A DNA stretch of 23,609 nucleotides from JBEKLJ01 sp050010255 (GCA_050010255.1 JBEKLJ010000022.1:1-23609), one strand, 5' to 3'; numbered from the stretch's first letter, positions 1 through 12,873 are shown. The notes: a model not told the origin generated them from the sequence alone. Translations and numbers: made by a program.

Positions 1-2335
<2,335 letters not shown>

Positions 2336-2357
2336 GTCTTCGCCTTTTCTTTGCTCC

Positions 2358-2363
2358 AGTATA
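2358..2363 (-). promoter_or_regulatory. possible -10 box for the helicase gene
   Basis: On the minus strand this reads TATACT, 22 bases before the helicase start codon, with an AAGG ribosome-binding stretch between. No convincing -35 box lies 16-18 bases upstream, so this is only a weak candidate. The remainder of 2364-2534 is GC-rich with small hairpins and no recognisable gene. Confidence 0.25.
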
Positions 2364-2534
2364 TCCGAACTCGCCTCACCCGGAGAGCCCGGCAGGAGGG
2401 TTTTTTCACGGTCCCGGCAGGGTGTGGTTGGCCGCTGTTACACCGTATCGCCTCTGCGGCGGAGCCGCCCGGCCGCGCGGTTAGCGCCCGCACGGCTAGC
2501 GCCGCCGCGTCAGGCTACTGGTGAGAAATGCGAA

Positions 2535-2873
2535 CTAGGCGAGCTTCTGACGGACGAACTCGTACCGCTCCAGGGTGGCCGCCACTTCAAACGGCTGGGG
2601 GCCATCGGGCCAGCCCGCCACCCCGGGGTCGAGCCGTATGACTTTCCCCAGACAGTGCAGATCCACCTCGCCCGCAGGCGTCAAGCTGATCACGTACTCG
2701 ATGGGTTCGCCGATATCCATCTTCGCGTCGGTGGCAAACAGCACTCCCCCCGAACTCAGGTTCCTGGTCTCCCCGCTTTCGGACAAAAGGCGGACGCCAT
2801 TCCGCACGAGCCTGACGGGCAGTCGGATCTCGAATCTCTTGGACCTGCGTTGTTCCACCACGAGCTGCCTCAT
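2535..2873 (-). CDS. PilZ-domain protein (putative c-di-GMP binding)
   Basis: Small single-domain protein of 112 aa from the ATG at 2873. It carries both halves of the PilZ cyclic-di-GMP signature: an arginine motif RRSKR at residues 9-13 (RxxxR) and NLSSGG at 38-43 ([D/N]xSxxG), followed by beta-strand-rich sequence. PilZ proteins bind c-di-GMP and adjust motility, polysaccharide or transcription functions; the partner cannot be told from this sequence. A GTG start at 2888 would add five residues. Neither start has a strong Shine-Dalgarno, so the start is uncertain. A perfect 12-bp palindrome lies between the two start candidates. No signal peptide or membrane segment is visible. The nearest same-strand gene is the helicase, 199 bases on, probably not in the same operon. 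Confidence 0.85.
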   Translation of the reverse strand: MRQLVVEQRRSKRFEIRLPVRLVRNGVRLLSESGETRNLSSGGVLFATDAKMDIGEPIEYVISLTPAGEVDLHCLGKVIRLDPGVAGWPDGPQPFEVAATLERYEFVRQKLA

Positions 2874-2875
2874 TA

Positions 2876-2887
2876 TGTTGTACAACA
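2876..2887. promoter_or_regulatory. 12-bp perfect palindrome at the PilZ gene start
   Basis: TGTTGTACAACA is identical to its reverse complement. It sits directly before the ATG at 2873 and overlaps the alternative GTG start. It could be an operator for a dimeric regulator, or chance. Confidence 0.3.
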
Positions 2888-3084
2888 CCTAGGCTCGTTT
2901 TTTCGCTATTCCTGCGCTAAACCAGTCCTGGTACGTCATATTACCTTTGAATAGTAAGTTGGTTTTAGTCCTAACGAGAGAACAGTCCTATAGCCATGTT
3001 CGAAACAGGCACGTTTTCCAGGGGATAACCCGTCCGGACTCCCCCCGCGCCCGGCCATCGATCCGATGCTAGAATTGAGCTGGG

Positions 3085-3321
3085 ATGCGCAAGATCGCCA
3101 GGATTGTCGCGGGCTTTGTACTGCTCGGCGTGGGTCTGATCATGGCCATCCCCGGCGTCCCGGGCCCCGGCATCGCCGTCATCGTCCTGGGCCTGATCTT
3201 ACTCGCCGAACACTTCCACTGGGCGCGCCGCGCCTTGGACTGGGCCAAGCAGAAGGCCGAGTACGTGCGCGACAAGGCCGTCAAGCGGTGGTCCCGCCCG
3301 GCTCCTCCGCCTGCTCCCTGA
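3085..3321 (+). CDS. small membrane protein of PGPGW type
   Basis: A 78-aa protein with one hydrophobic hairpin: residues about 6-23 and 28-41 are membrane segments separated by the turn PGVPGPG. This is followed by an amphipathic basic region and a proline-rich tail. The PGPG turn between two short hydrophobic segments is the hallmark of the PGPGW family of small bacterial membrane proteins, although tryptophan is replaced here by isoleucine. Function of the family is unknown. The gene lies 67 bases before uvrA on the same strand and could be co-transcribed with it. Shine-Dalgarno is weak (GAG before the ATG). Codon use matches its neighbours. Confidence 0.75.
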   Translation: MRKIARIVAGFVLLGVGLIMAIPGVPGPGIAVIVLGLILLAEHFHWARRALDWAKQKAEYVRDKAVKRWSRPAPPPAP

Positions 3322-3388
3322 GCCGCTGGCGGGCGCGGCGCGGCCCGAGCGACAATGGGAAGCTGGCGGGGTGTAGCCACCCTCTCCC

Positions 3389-6198
<2,810 letters not shown>

Positions 6199-6202
<4 letters not shown>

Positions 6203-7152
6203 GCAAATACGACATCGAGCCGCTGGATTTTTCGGACCTGAAGACGATTCCGCTCCACGGCCGCGGCGGCAAAGTGCGCCTTGAGCACCTGGCCCGGCTG
6301 TACGCCAAAGGCTCCGGCCTCGCCGCCTGGCTCGAATCCCTGCCGCGTGTGCTGGCCGCCGACTCCCTGCGCGCCGTCCTCGAAGCGATCGAAGCCGCCC
6401 GCGCCAAGGGCAGCCCCATCCTCTGGGGCCTGGGCGGCCACGTCATCAAGTGCGGCCTCGCCCCGGTGCTCGCCGATCTCATGCGCCGCGGCTTCGCCAC
6501 CGCCTTCGCCATGAACGGCTCGGCGGCCATCCACGATTTCGAGATCGCCCTGGCGGGAGCCACCAGCGAGGACGTCGAGGCCGTGCTCCCCGACGGCCGC
6601 TTCGGCGCCGCCGAGGAGACCGGGCGCGAGATGAACGCCGCCATCGCCGCAGGCGCGCGGGAGGGGCTCGGCATCGGTGAGGCGCTCGGCCGGCGGCTGG
6701 AGGCCATCGCGGCGCATCCGGAGGCGAGCCTTCTCGCCCAGGCGTACCAGGCGCGCGTGCCCGTCACCGTCCACGTCGCCATCGGCGCCGACACACCGCA
6801 CACCCACCCGGCCGCCGACCCCGCCGCCATCGGCCTCGCAACCCACCATGATTTCCGGCTCTTCTGCCGCCTGGTCTCGCGGTTGAACGGCGGCGGCGTC
6901 TACCTCAACGTTGGCTCGGCCGTCCTGCTGCCCGAGGTCTTCCTGAAGGCTGTCTCGGCGGCGCGGAACCTGGGCCTTCCGCTCGCGGACTTCACCACGG
7001 TGAACCTCGATTTCCTCCAACACTACCGGCCTAGGGTAAACGTGGTCGAGCGGCCGCACGCCGGCTCCGGCGGGAGCGGCTTCGCCATTACCGGACATCA
7101 CGAGCTGATGGTTCCGCTCCTGGCCGCGTGCCTCATCGAGCGCCAGCCATGA
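6199..7152 (+). CDS. deoxyhypusine synthase-like protein of unknown function
   Basis: A 317-aa protein that I place with moderate confidence in the deoxyhypusine-synthase-like (NAD-binding) fold. Clues are a glycine-rich segment GLGGHVIKCGL (77-87), then AMNGSAAIHDFEIAL (104-118), comparable to the TGA...HD segment of DHS, a histidine-rich stretch IGADTPHTHP (195-204), and NVGSAVLLPEVFLKA (237-251), comparable to the DHS GGGVPKH region. The catalytic lysine of true DHS (in GGGVPKH) is not at the equivalent place, so it is unlikely to make deoxyhypusine, and bacteria generally lack the eIF5A substrate. The start is GTG at 6199, overlapping the uvrA stop (GTGA); the stop overlaps the next start (ATGA). 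The protein appears soluble. Function and any link to DNA repair are unknown. Confidence 0.6.
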
Positions 7153-7910
7153 GCGGGCCGCTGCCCATAGAACCTCCGGCTGGCGAGCCGCCCGCGCCCG
7201 CCGCGCCTCCTCGGGACCCCTATCCGTTCTGGAACTATGTGGACGCGCTCCTGCTGGCCGCCCTCGCCCTGCCGATGCTGGCCGCCGCGTTCGTCCTCGT
7301 CACGGTGTTCTTCCTGGCCACCGGCTTGACGCCGGGAGCCAAGGCCCTCGGCCCCGTCGCCACGACCTTCCTCTTCTACGGCTTCTGGTTCCTGGTGCTG
7401 TTCCTGCTCATCCGGTTGCGCTACGACCGGCCGTTCTGGCGCTCGCTGGCCTGGGTACGGCCGCGGGGCAGCCTGGCCAGCTCGGCCGGCTGGGGCCTGC
7501 TCGCCGCGCTGGTCTCGATCGCCCTGGGCGTGGTTCTGCGCACGCCACGGATCCGGACTCCGCTCGACGAGCTGATCGAGGATCCCGCTTCCCTGGTGCT
7601 GCTCGGCATCTTCGCGATCACCCTGGGGCCGCTCTGCGAGGAACTGGCCTTCCGCGGCTTCCTCCTGCCGCTGCTGGCGCGCTCCTTCGGCTCCGTGGCC
7701 GGCGTGCTGTTGCAGGCCCTTCCCTTCGCTGTGCTGCACGGCTTCGAGTATTCCTGGTCCTGGCAGCGGCTGGTTATCATTCTGCTGGCCGGCGTCGCCT
7801 TTGGCTGGATGCGGCAGGCTAGCGGCTCGACCGCCGCCGCGGCCTGCATGCACAGCGCTTACAACTTCACCTTCTTCGCCGGCCTGCTCGCGCAGCGTTT
7901 CGGCCACTGA
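7149..7910 (+). CDS. CPBP-family intramembrane metalloprotease (CAAX/Abi type)
   Basis: A polytopic membrane protein of 253 aa with a proline-rich N-terminus (residues 1-27) and hydrophobic segments around 32-58, 68-89, 112-130, 148-160, 180-200 and 207-221. The CPBP/Abi protease motifs are all present: EELAFR at 164-169 (EExxxR), LPFAVLH with H197, and the final MHSAYN with H235 and N239. Family members include CAAX prenyl proteases, bacteriocin-immunity proteins and anti-sigma-factor proteases; the substrate here is unknown. The ATG at 7149 overlaps the preceding stop (ATGA), so it is preferred over the upstream GTG at 7128. It is the third gene of the uvrA unit. Confidence 0.88.
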   Translation: MSGPLPIEPPAGEPPAPAAPPRDPYPFWNYVDALLLAALALPMLAAAFVLVTVFFLATGLTPGAKALGPVATTFLFYGFWFLVLFLLIRLRYDRPFWRSLAWVRPRGSLASSAGWGLLAALVSIALGVVLRTPRIRTPLDELIEDPASLVLLGIFAITLGPLCEELAFRGFLLPLLARSFGSVAGVLLQALPFAVLHGFEYSWSWQRLVIILLAGVAFGWMRQASGSTAAAACMHSAYNFTFFAGLLAQRFGH

Positions 7911-7950
7911 CAGGGGGCTGCCGCACCTGGCTTTGTGGCCCCCGACTTCG

Positions 7951-8066
7951 TGGCGCACGTCTTCAGCGTGCAGCGTCGGCTTCAGCCGACGTGTTTGGCG
8001 CACGTCTTCAGCTTGCAGCGTCGGCTTTCCGTTTCTTGGATCCGCAATCAGACCAGCCGACGTCGG
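7951..8066. repeat. two-copy hairpin repeat between the CPBP gene and mtnA
   Basis: A 32-base unit starts at 7951 and again at 7996 (31 of 32 identical, period 45). Each unit holds a CACG...CGTG-type inverted repeat. The first copy continues into GTCGGCTTCAGCCGAC (7975-7990), a 7-bp stem with a 2-base loop. The second copy is interrupted after 8027 by 26 unrelated bases (8028-8053), and its other stem half resumes at 8054 inside the palindrome CCGACGTCGG (8057-8066). It looks like a dispersed REP-like intergenic element; it may also act as a weak terminator for the uvrA unit. Confidence 0.7.
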
Positions 8067-8098
8067 ACGGGTCCTTCGCGTGTGAGAAGATCGGGCTA

Positions 8099-9127
8099 AT
8101 GGTCGAAACGATTCAATGGACCGATGCCGGCGTGGTCATGATCGACCAGACCCGGCTGCCCCGCCAGGAGGTCTACGTCACCTGCCGCGATTACCGCCAG
8201 GTGGCCGAGGCGATCCGCTCGATGGTCATCCGCGGCGCACCGGCCATCGGCGTGGCCGCCGCTATGGGCGTCGCCCTGGGCGTGTTGCACGCCGATGCCG
8301 TGCGGCTGGACGAGGAGTTCGAGGAGATTTGCGCGACGCTCGCCGCCACGCGCCCCACAGCCGTCAACTTGTTCTGGGCCATTGACCGCATGCGGAAGCT
8401 CTACGCCACCCTCCGCGGCCAGCCCATCCAGGAGCTTCGCTCGGGCCTGGTCGAGGAGGCTCGGCGCATCCGCGACGAGGACATGGCCATCAACCAGGCC
8501 ATCGGCCGCCACGGCGCGCCCCTGGTGCCGAACGGCAAGACCGTCCTGACCCACTGCAACGCCGGCGCGCTGGCCACCGCCGGCTACGGCACCGCGCTCG
8601 GCGTCGTCCGGGCCGCCGTCGCGGCGGGGAAGAAAATCGACGTCTTCGCCAACGAGACGCGCCCCTTCCTCCAGGGCGCGCGGCTAACCGTCTGGGAGCT
8701 GATGCGCGACGGCATCCCTACCACGCTCATCACCGACAGCATGGCCGGCCACTTCCTGAAGAGCGGCCGCATCGGCTGCGCCCTGGTGGGCGCCGACCGA
8801 ATCGCCGCCAACGGCGACGTGGCCAACAAAATCGGCACGTATTCGCTGGCCGTGCTGGCGCACGAAAACGGCGTGCCGTTCTACGTCGCCGCGCCGGTCT
8901 CGACGCTGGACCTCGAGCTCGCCTCCGGCGACCAGATCCCCATCGAGCAGCGCCCCGCCTCCGAGGTGACCCACGTCTTCGGCGTGCCCGTGGCCCCGGA
9001 GGGTGTGCCAGTCCAGAATCCGGCCTTCGACGTGACGCCCAACCGCTACGTCTCCGCCATCATCACCGAGCGCGGCGTCGCCCGCCCGCCCTATGCGGAG
9101 TCGCTGAAACGGCTCGCATCGGAGTGA
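8099..9127 (+). CDS. mtnA: S-methyl-5-thioribose-1-phosphate isomerase (MtnA)
   Basis: Converts 5-methylthioribose-1-phosphate to 5-methylthioribulose-1-phosphate in the methionine salvage pathway; cytosolic. 342 aa, normal length. Seen: the RGAPAIG signature (45-51), the catalytic cysteine in THCNAGALATAGYGT (C153), the substrate-binding NETRPFLQGARLT segment (185-197) and the catalytic aspartate in VGADRIAANGD (D233), followed by NKIGTYSLA. These features distinguish MtnA from eIF2B-alpha relatives. The ATG at 8099 begins the family N-terminus and has GAGAAG about 9 bases upstream; the open frame upstream is read-through of the repeat. No other mtn genes are present, so the gene stands alone here. 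It ends 30 bases from the convergent hspR stop, with no clear terminator between. Confidence 0.95.
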   Translation: MVETIQWTDAGVVMIDQTRLPRQEVYVTCRDYRQVAEAIRSMVIRGAPAIGVAAAMGVALGVLHADAVRLDEEFEEICATLAATRPTAVNLFWAIDRMRKLYATLRGQPIQELRSGLVEEARRIRDEDMAINQAIGRHGAPLVPNGKTVLTHCNAGALATAGYGTALGVVRAAVAAGKKIDVFANETRPFLQGARLTVWELMRDGIPTTLITDSMAGHFLKSGRIGCALVGADRIAANGDVANKIGTYSLAVLAHENGVPFYVAAPVSTLDLELASGDQIPIEQRPASEVTHVFGVPVAPEGVPVQNPAFDVTPNRYVSAIITERGVARPPYAESLKRLASE

Positions 9128-9157
9128 AGGGAATCCTCCGCAGTCCCGACCCGCCCC

Positions 9158-9544
9158 TCAGCGCCGGCCGGGCTTGGACGGCGCCAGGGTGATCACCGGA
9201 ATCAGTGAGTTCTTCTTCTCGCGCTCCGCGGGGATGTAGGCGGCCATCTGCTCGTTCAGCGTGGAGACGAACTCCTCCATCTGCCGCTGCATCGCCGCCA
9301 TCTTCTCCCGCATGTTGAGGATGATCTCCACCCCGGCCAGATTCACGCCGAAGTCGCGGGTGAGCTTGAGGACCACTTCCAGCCGCTCCAGATCCTCTGG
9401 CGTGTACAGGCGCGTATTGCCTTCGCTGCGCGAGGGCTTCAGCAGCCCTTCGCGCTCGTACAGGCGCAGGGTCTGCGGATGAATCTGGTATTGCTCGGCC
9501 ACCGCCGAGATCATGAAAGCCGCTTTGCTTTTCCCCTTCGCCAT
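9158..9544 (-). CDS. hspR: MerR-family heat-shock repressor HspR
   Basis: A 128-aa DNA-binding repressor. The N-terminal half is a MerR-type winged helix-turn-helix (residues 12-75) with the HPQTLRLYEREGLLKPSRS recognition region (22-40) and NTRLY wing (43-47). A coiled-coil helix (about 76-105) and a hydrophobic C-terminal tail NSLIPVITL (112-120) follow, as in HspR. In actinobacteria HspR binds HAIR inverted repeats and uses DnaK as co-repressor, shutting off dnaK until heat shock draws DnaK away. Its place as the last gene of dnaK-dnaJ-hspR and the HAIR-like site at 12853-12873 fit this feedback loop. It begins 40 bases after the dnaJ stop. Confidence 0.93.
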   Translation of the reverse strand: MAKGKSKAAFMISAVAEQYQIHPQTLRLYEREGLLKPSRSEGNTRLYTPEDLERLEVVLKLTRDFGVNLAGVEIILNMREKMAAMQRQMEEFVSTLNEQMAAYIPAEREKKNSLIPVITLAPSKPGRR

Positions 9545-9584
9545 GGCTCGTTTCCAGCCCGCCGGACGCCTCCGCGCCGCCTTG

Positions 9585-10751
9585 CTAGCGCACCTGGGTC
9601 CAGATCTCCTCGCGCGGGTCCTCCGCGTTCAGTTCCGCCAGCTCGCGCAGGATCGCCTTGGTGCGCTCGTCGCGCACCTTGGGGGGCTGCACAACCACTT
9701 CGACGATCTGGTCGCCCCGCGTGTTCTTCCGCGCGTTGAACACGCCCTTCTCCCGCAGGCGGAACCTCTGGCCGCTGTGCGTCCCCGGGGGGATCTTCAA
9801 CAGCGCCCTGCCGTCGATGGTCGGCACCTCGATCTTCGCGCCCAGGCCGACCTCGGTCACCGTGACCGGCACATGGATCTCGATGTTGTCGCCCTCGCGG
9901 TGGAAGAACGCATGCGGCTCCACCCGCAGGGTGATGTACAGATCCCCCGCCGCCGCCCCCAGCGTTCCGGCGCTGCCTTTGCCGGCCACCCGCAGCCGGG
10001 TCCCGCTCGTCACGCCGGCCGGAATCCGCACCTCCACCGTGTCGGTGCGCGGCACTCGCCGCTCGCCGTGGCAGGCCGGGCAGACGTTCTGCACCTTGCC
10101 CGTCCCGTCGCAGTGCGGGCAGGCCAGGTTGAACCGCATCGCCCCGGCCCTCTGCTTCACGGTGCCGCTCCCGTTGCATTCCCGGCACGTCGCCGAGCCC
10201 CCGCCGGCCGACCCGCTGCCGCCGCAGGCCTGGCACGCCTCCTGGCGCTGGACGCTGAGGGTCACCTGCGTGCCGCGGATCGCCTGCCAGAAGTCGATGT
10301 TCAGCGCGTATTCCAGGTCCGTTCCCGCCTCCGCAGCCGGGTGCTCCGGCTGCCGGAAGCCGCGGCCGAAGAACTGGCTGAACAGGTCACGGAACTGGCC
10401 GCCCGATCCGCCGCCCGGTCCGCCGCCCGCCTCCGCGCCGTGCGCGAGATAGTCCGAGAAGTCGAAGCCCCCGAAGTCCATTCCCGGACCGTGCTGCGGC
10501 CCGCTACCGGGCTGCGGGCCGTGCTCGGAATAGAAGCCGAACTGGTCGTACATCTGGCGCTTCTTCGGGTCGCTCAGCACATCGTAGGCTTCTTGAACCC
10601 GCTTGAAGCGCTCCTCGGCGGACTTGTCCCCAGGATTCAGATCGGGGTGGTGCTTGCGCGCCAGCCGCCGGTAGGCCTTGCGGATTTCCTCCGCGGCCGC
10701 CTTCCGGTTTACGCCAAGCGCTTGGTAGTAGTCCTGGGCCGTGGCTGGCAT
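9585..10751 (-). CDS. dnaJ: chaperone DnaJ (class A J-domain protein)
   Basis: Co-chaperone that delivers unfolded clients to DnaK and stimulates its ATPase. 388 aa. Domains in order: J domain (about 6-70) with HPD at 35-37; a glycine/phenylalanine-rich region (71-125) with GGFDF and a GGGPGGGSGG run; a zinc-binding domain with four CxxC repeats (C173/C176, C189/C192, C211/C214, C224/C227); and the C-terminal substrate-binding domain. The fourth repeat reads CPACHGER, losing the last glycine of CxxCxGxG, but all eight cysteines remain. The gene lies 89 bases downstream of dnaK, across a long inverted repeat that could change its expression relative to dnaK, and 40 bases before hspR. Confidence 0.97.
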   Translation of the reverse strand: MPATAQDYYQALGVNRKAAAEEIRKAYRRLARKHHPDLNPGDKSAEERFKRVQEAYDVLSDPKKRQMYDQFGFYSEHGPQPGSGPQHGPGMDFGGFDFSDYLAHGAEAGGGPGGGSGGQFRDLFSQFFGRGFRQPEHPAAEAGTDLEYALNIDFWQAIRGTQVTLSVQRQEACQACGGSGSAGGGSATCRECNGSGTVKQRAGAMRFNLACPHCDGTGKVQNVCPACHGERRVPRTDTVEVRIPAGVTSGTRLRVAGKGSAGTLGAAAGDLYITLRVEPHAFFHREGDNIEIHVPVTVTEVGLGAKIEVPTIDGRALLKIPPGTHSGQRFRLREKGVFNARKNTRGDQIVEVVVQPPKVRDERTKAILRELAELNAEDPREEIWTQVR

Positions 10752-10767
10752 AGCACGCTACAGACTA

Positions 10768-10836
10768 ACCGCAGATACCGAGAGACGCGGAGAAATCCAG
10801 ACCCTATTCTTCTCTGCGCCTCTCGGTCTCTGCGGT
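10768..10836. repeat. 27-bp inverted repeat in the dnaK-dnaJ gap
   Basis: The left arm is 10768-10794 and the right arm 10810-10836; 24 of 27 positions pair, with a 15-base loop. In RNA from the minus strand it would form a long GC-rich stem directly after the dnaK stop (10841). There is no U-tract, so it is more likely an mRNA stability or attenuation element than a true terminator. Its arms resemble a widespread CCGCAGAGACGCAGAG-type environmental-bacterial repeat, so it may be a decayed small mobile repeat. Confidence 0.75.
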
Positions 10837-10840
10837 GAAC

Positions 10841-12760
10841 TCATTTCTTGGTCTTGTCGTCCATGTCGACGAACTCCGCATCGACGACGTTGTCTTTGGG
10901 CGGCTGGCCCGCGGCTGCCTGCCCCTCGCCGCCCGGCCCGGCTCCCGGCGCCGCCTGCGGCCCGGCAGCCCGGTACATCGCTTCGGCCAAGCGGTGGCTG
11001 GCGCTCTCCAGCTTCTCGCGCGCCATGTTGATCTGTGGCACGCCGCCCTCTTTCATCGCCTTCTTGCACTCCTCGAGGGCCTCCTCGACCGTGTGCGCGT
11101 CGGCGTCGCTGATCTTGGCGCGATGCTCCTTGAGCATCTTCTCCACGTTGTAAACCATCGCGTCGGCCCGGTTGCGCGCGTCGATCTCCTCGCGCCTGCC
11201 CCGGTCCTCCGAGGCGTGCACGTCGGCGTCCTTGGCCATCTTCTCCACCTCCTCCTTGCTCAAGCCCGAGGAGGAAGTGATGGTGATCTTCTGCTCGTTG
11301 CCGGTGGCGCGGTCCTTGGCGGTCACGTTCAGGATGCCGTTGGCGTCGATGTCGAAGGACACCTCGATCTGCGGCACGCCCCGCGGCGCCGGCGGGATGT
11401 TCGCCAACTGGAAAACGCCCAGCAGCCGGTTGTCGCCCGCCATCGTCCGCTCGCCCTGGTAGACCTTGATCTCCACCGACATCTGGTTGTCCGAGGCCGT
11501 CGAGAAGATCTCGCTCTTGCGCGTCGGGATGGTGGTGTTGCGCTCGATCAGTTTGGTGAATACCCCGCCCAGCGTCTCGATGCCCAGCGACAGCGGCGTG
11601 ACGTCCAGCAACAGCACGTCCTTCACTTCGCCGCCCAGCACGCCGCCCTGCACCGCCGCGCCGATGGCCACCACCTCGTCCGGGTTCACGCCCTTGTGCG
11701 GCTCCCGGCCGAAGAACACCCGCACCATTTCCTGCACGCGCGGAATCCGCGTCGAGCCGCCCACCAGCACCACCTCTTGAATCTGCGGCGGCGTCAGCCC
11801 CGCGTCGGAGAGCGCCTGCTTGCACGGTTCCAGCGTCCGGTTCAGGATGTCCTGCACCATCTGCTCGAAACGCGCCCGCGTCAGCTTCACCACCAGGTGC
11901 TTCGGGCCGGTCGCATCGGCGGTGACGAACGGCAGGTTGATCTCGCTCTCCAGCACCGTGGAAAGCTCGATCTTGGCCTTCTCCGCGGCTTCCTTCAGCC
12001 GCTGCAGCGCCATCTGGTCCCGCGAGAGGTCGATGCCGTGTTCCTTCTTGAATTCGGCGATGACCCAGTCCATGATCCGCTGGTCGATGTTGTCGCCGCC
12101 CAGGTGCGTGTCGCCGTTGGTGGACTTCACCTCCACCACGCCCTCGCCCACCTCCAGGATCGAGATGTCGAAGGTGCCCCCGCCGAAGTCGTATACCGCG
12201 ATCGTCTCGTTCTTCTTCTTGTCCAGCCCGTAGGCCAGCGCCGCCGCCGTCGGCTCGTTGATGATGCGCTTGACGTCCAGCCCGGCGATCTTTCCGGCGT
12301 CCTTGGTGGCCTGCCGCTGCGCGTCGTTGAAGTAGGCCGGCACCGTGATCACCGCTTCGGTCACCTTCTGACCCAGGTAGGCCTCGGCCGCCTCCTTCAA
12401 CTTGGTCAGGATCATGGCCGAGATCTCCGGCGGAGAATAGTGCTTGCCCTGCGCGTCCACGCGCACGTCGCCGCCCGGGCCGCGGGTCACCTTGTACGGC
12501 ACCAGCTTCATCTCCTGGCCGACTTCCTCCAGCCGCCGGCCCATGAACCGCTTGATCGAGTAGACCGTGTTCTCGGGGTTGGTCACCGCCTGCCGCCTGG
12601 CCACCTGCCCCACCAGCCGCTCCCCGCTCTTGGAAAACCCCACCACCGAGGGCGTAATCCGCGCTCCCTCTTGGTTCGGGATCACCACCGGCTGGCCGCC
12701 CTCCATCACCGCCACCACCGAAAAGGTAGTTCCCAGGTCAATACCAATAATCTTGCTCAT
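10841..12760 (-). CDS. dnaK: molecular chaperone DnaK (Hsp70)
   Basis: ATP-driven chaperone, 639 aa, normal length. The nucleotide-binding domain starts with IGIDLGTTFSVVAV (5-18) and contains VYDFGGGTFDIS (189-200) and VVLVGGSTRIP (330-340). The interdomain linker VLLLDVTP is at 382-389, followed by the beta-sandwich substrate domain, the helical lid, and a glycine/alanine/proline-rich linker leading to a conserved-type acidic end with AEFVDMDD. The ATG at 12760 has strong AGGAGG/GGGAGG sequences just upstream. It leads the dnaK-dnaJ-hspR cluster and has its own sigma-70-like promoter overlapped by a HAIR-like site. The usual nucleotide-exchange gene grpE is not in the cluster. Confidence 0.98.
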   Translation of the reverse strand: MSKIIGIDLGTTFSVVAVMEGGQPVVIPNQEGARITPSVVGFSKSGERLVGQVARRQAVTNPENTVYSIKRFMGRRLEEVGQEMKLVPYKVTRGPGGDVRVDAQGKHYSPPEISAMILTKLKEAAEAYLGQKVTEAVITVPAYFNDAQRQATKDAGKIAGLDVKRIINEPTAAALAYGLDKKKNETIAVYDFGGGTFDISILEVGEGVVEVKSTNGDTHLGGDNIDQRIMDWVIAEFKKEHGIDLSRDQMALQRLKEAAEKAKIELSTVLESEINLPFVTADATGPKHLVVKLTRARFEQMVQDILNRTLEPCKQALSDAGLTPPQIQEVVLVGGSTRIPRVQEMVRVFFGREPHKGVNPDEVVAIGAAVQGGVLGGEVKDVLLLDVTPLSLGIETLGGVFTKLIERNTTIPTRKSEIFSTASDNQMSVEIKVYQGERTMAGDNRLLGVFQLANIPPAPRGVPQIEVSFDIDANGILNVTAKDRATGNEQKITITSSSGLSKEEVEKMAKDADVHASEDRGRREEIDARNRADAMVYNVEKMLKEHRAKISDADAHTVEEALEECKKAMKEGGVPQINMAREKLESASHRLAEAMYRAAGPQAAPGAGPGGEGQAAAGQPPKDNVVDAEFVDMDDKTKK

Positions 12761-12843
12761 GTCCCTCCCAGCCTCCTACAATGTTTGCGAATGAACTTTC
12801 GTCTCGGAAGAGGCGGCCGTCCCGCCCCTATTAGCACACTTAC

Positions 12844-12872
12844 ATTATGCAACTTGAGTGTGATGTTGTCAA
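12844..12872 (-). promoter_or_regulatory. dnaK promoter (sigma-70 type)
   Basis: On the minus strand: -35 TTGACA (12867-12872), a 17-base spacer, and -10 CATAAT (12844-12849). That is a perfect -35, a 5/6 -10 and ideal spacing. The expected transcript start, near 12837, leaves a leader of about 75 bases before the dnaK ATG. Confidence 0.8.
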
Positions 12873-12873
12873 C
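12853..12873. promoter_or_regulatory. HAIR-like HspR operator
   Basis: The plus strand shows CTTGAGT, seven bases, then TGTCAAC. The HAIR consensus is CTTGAGT-N7-ACTCAAG. The left half matches 7/7 and the right half 4/7, keeping the TTGA-N11-TCAA core. The site covers the -35 box and most of the spacer of the dnaK promoter, as expected for repression. The linked hspR gene supports the assignment. Confidence 0.72.

Noticed and set aside
7991..8098. 36-codon N-terminal extension of mtnA
   Set aside because: It translates the hairpin repeat and is not MtnA-like; the ATG at 8099 matches the family start.
10835..12862. Plus-strand open frame extending the modA-like gene far upstream
   Set aside because: It runs antisense through all of dnaK. 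Only the part from 12863 has a signal peptide and ModA motifs.
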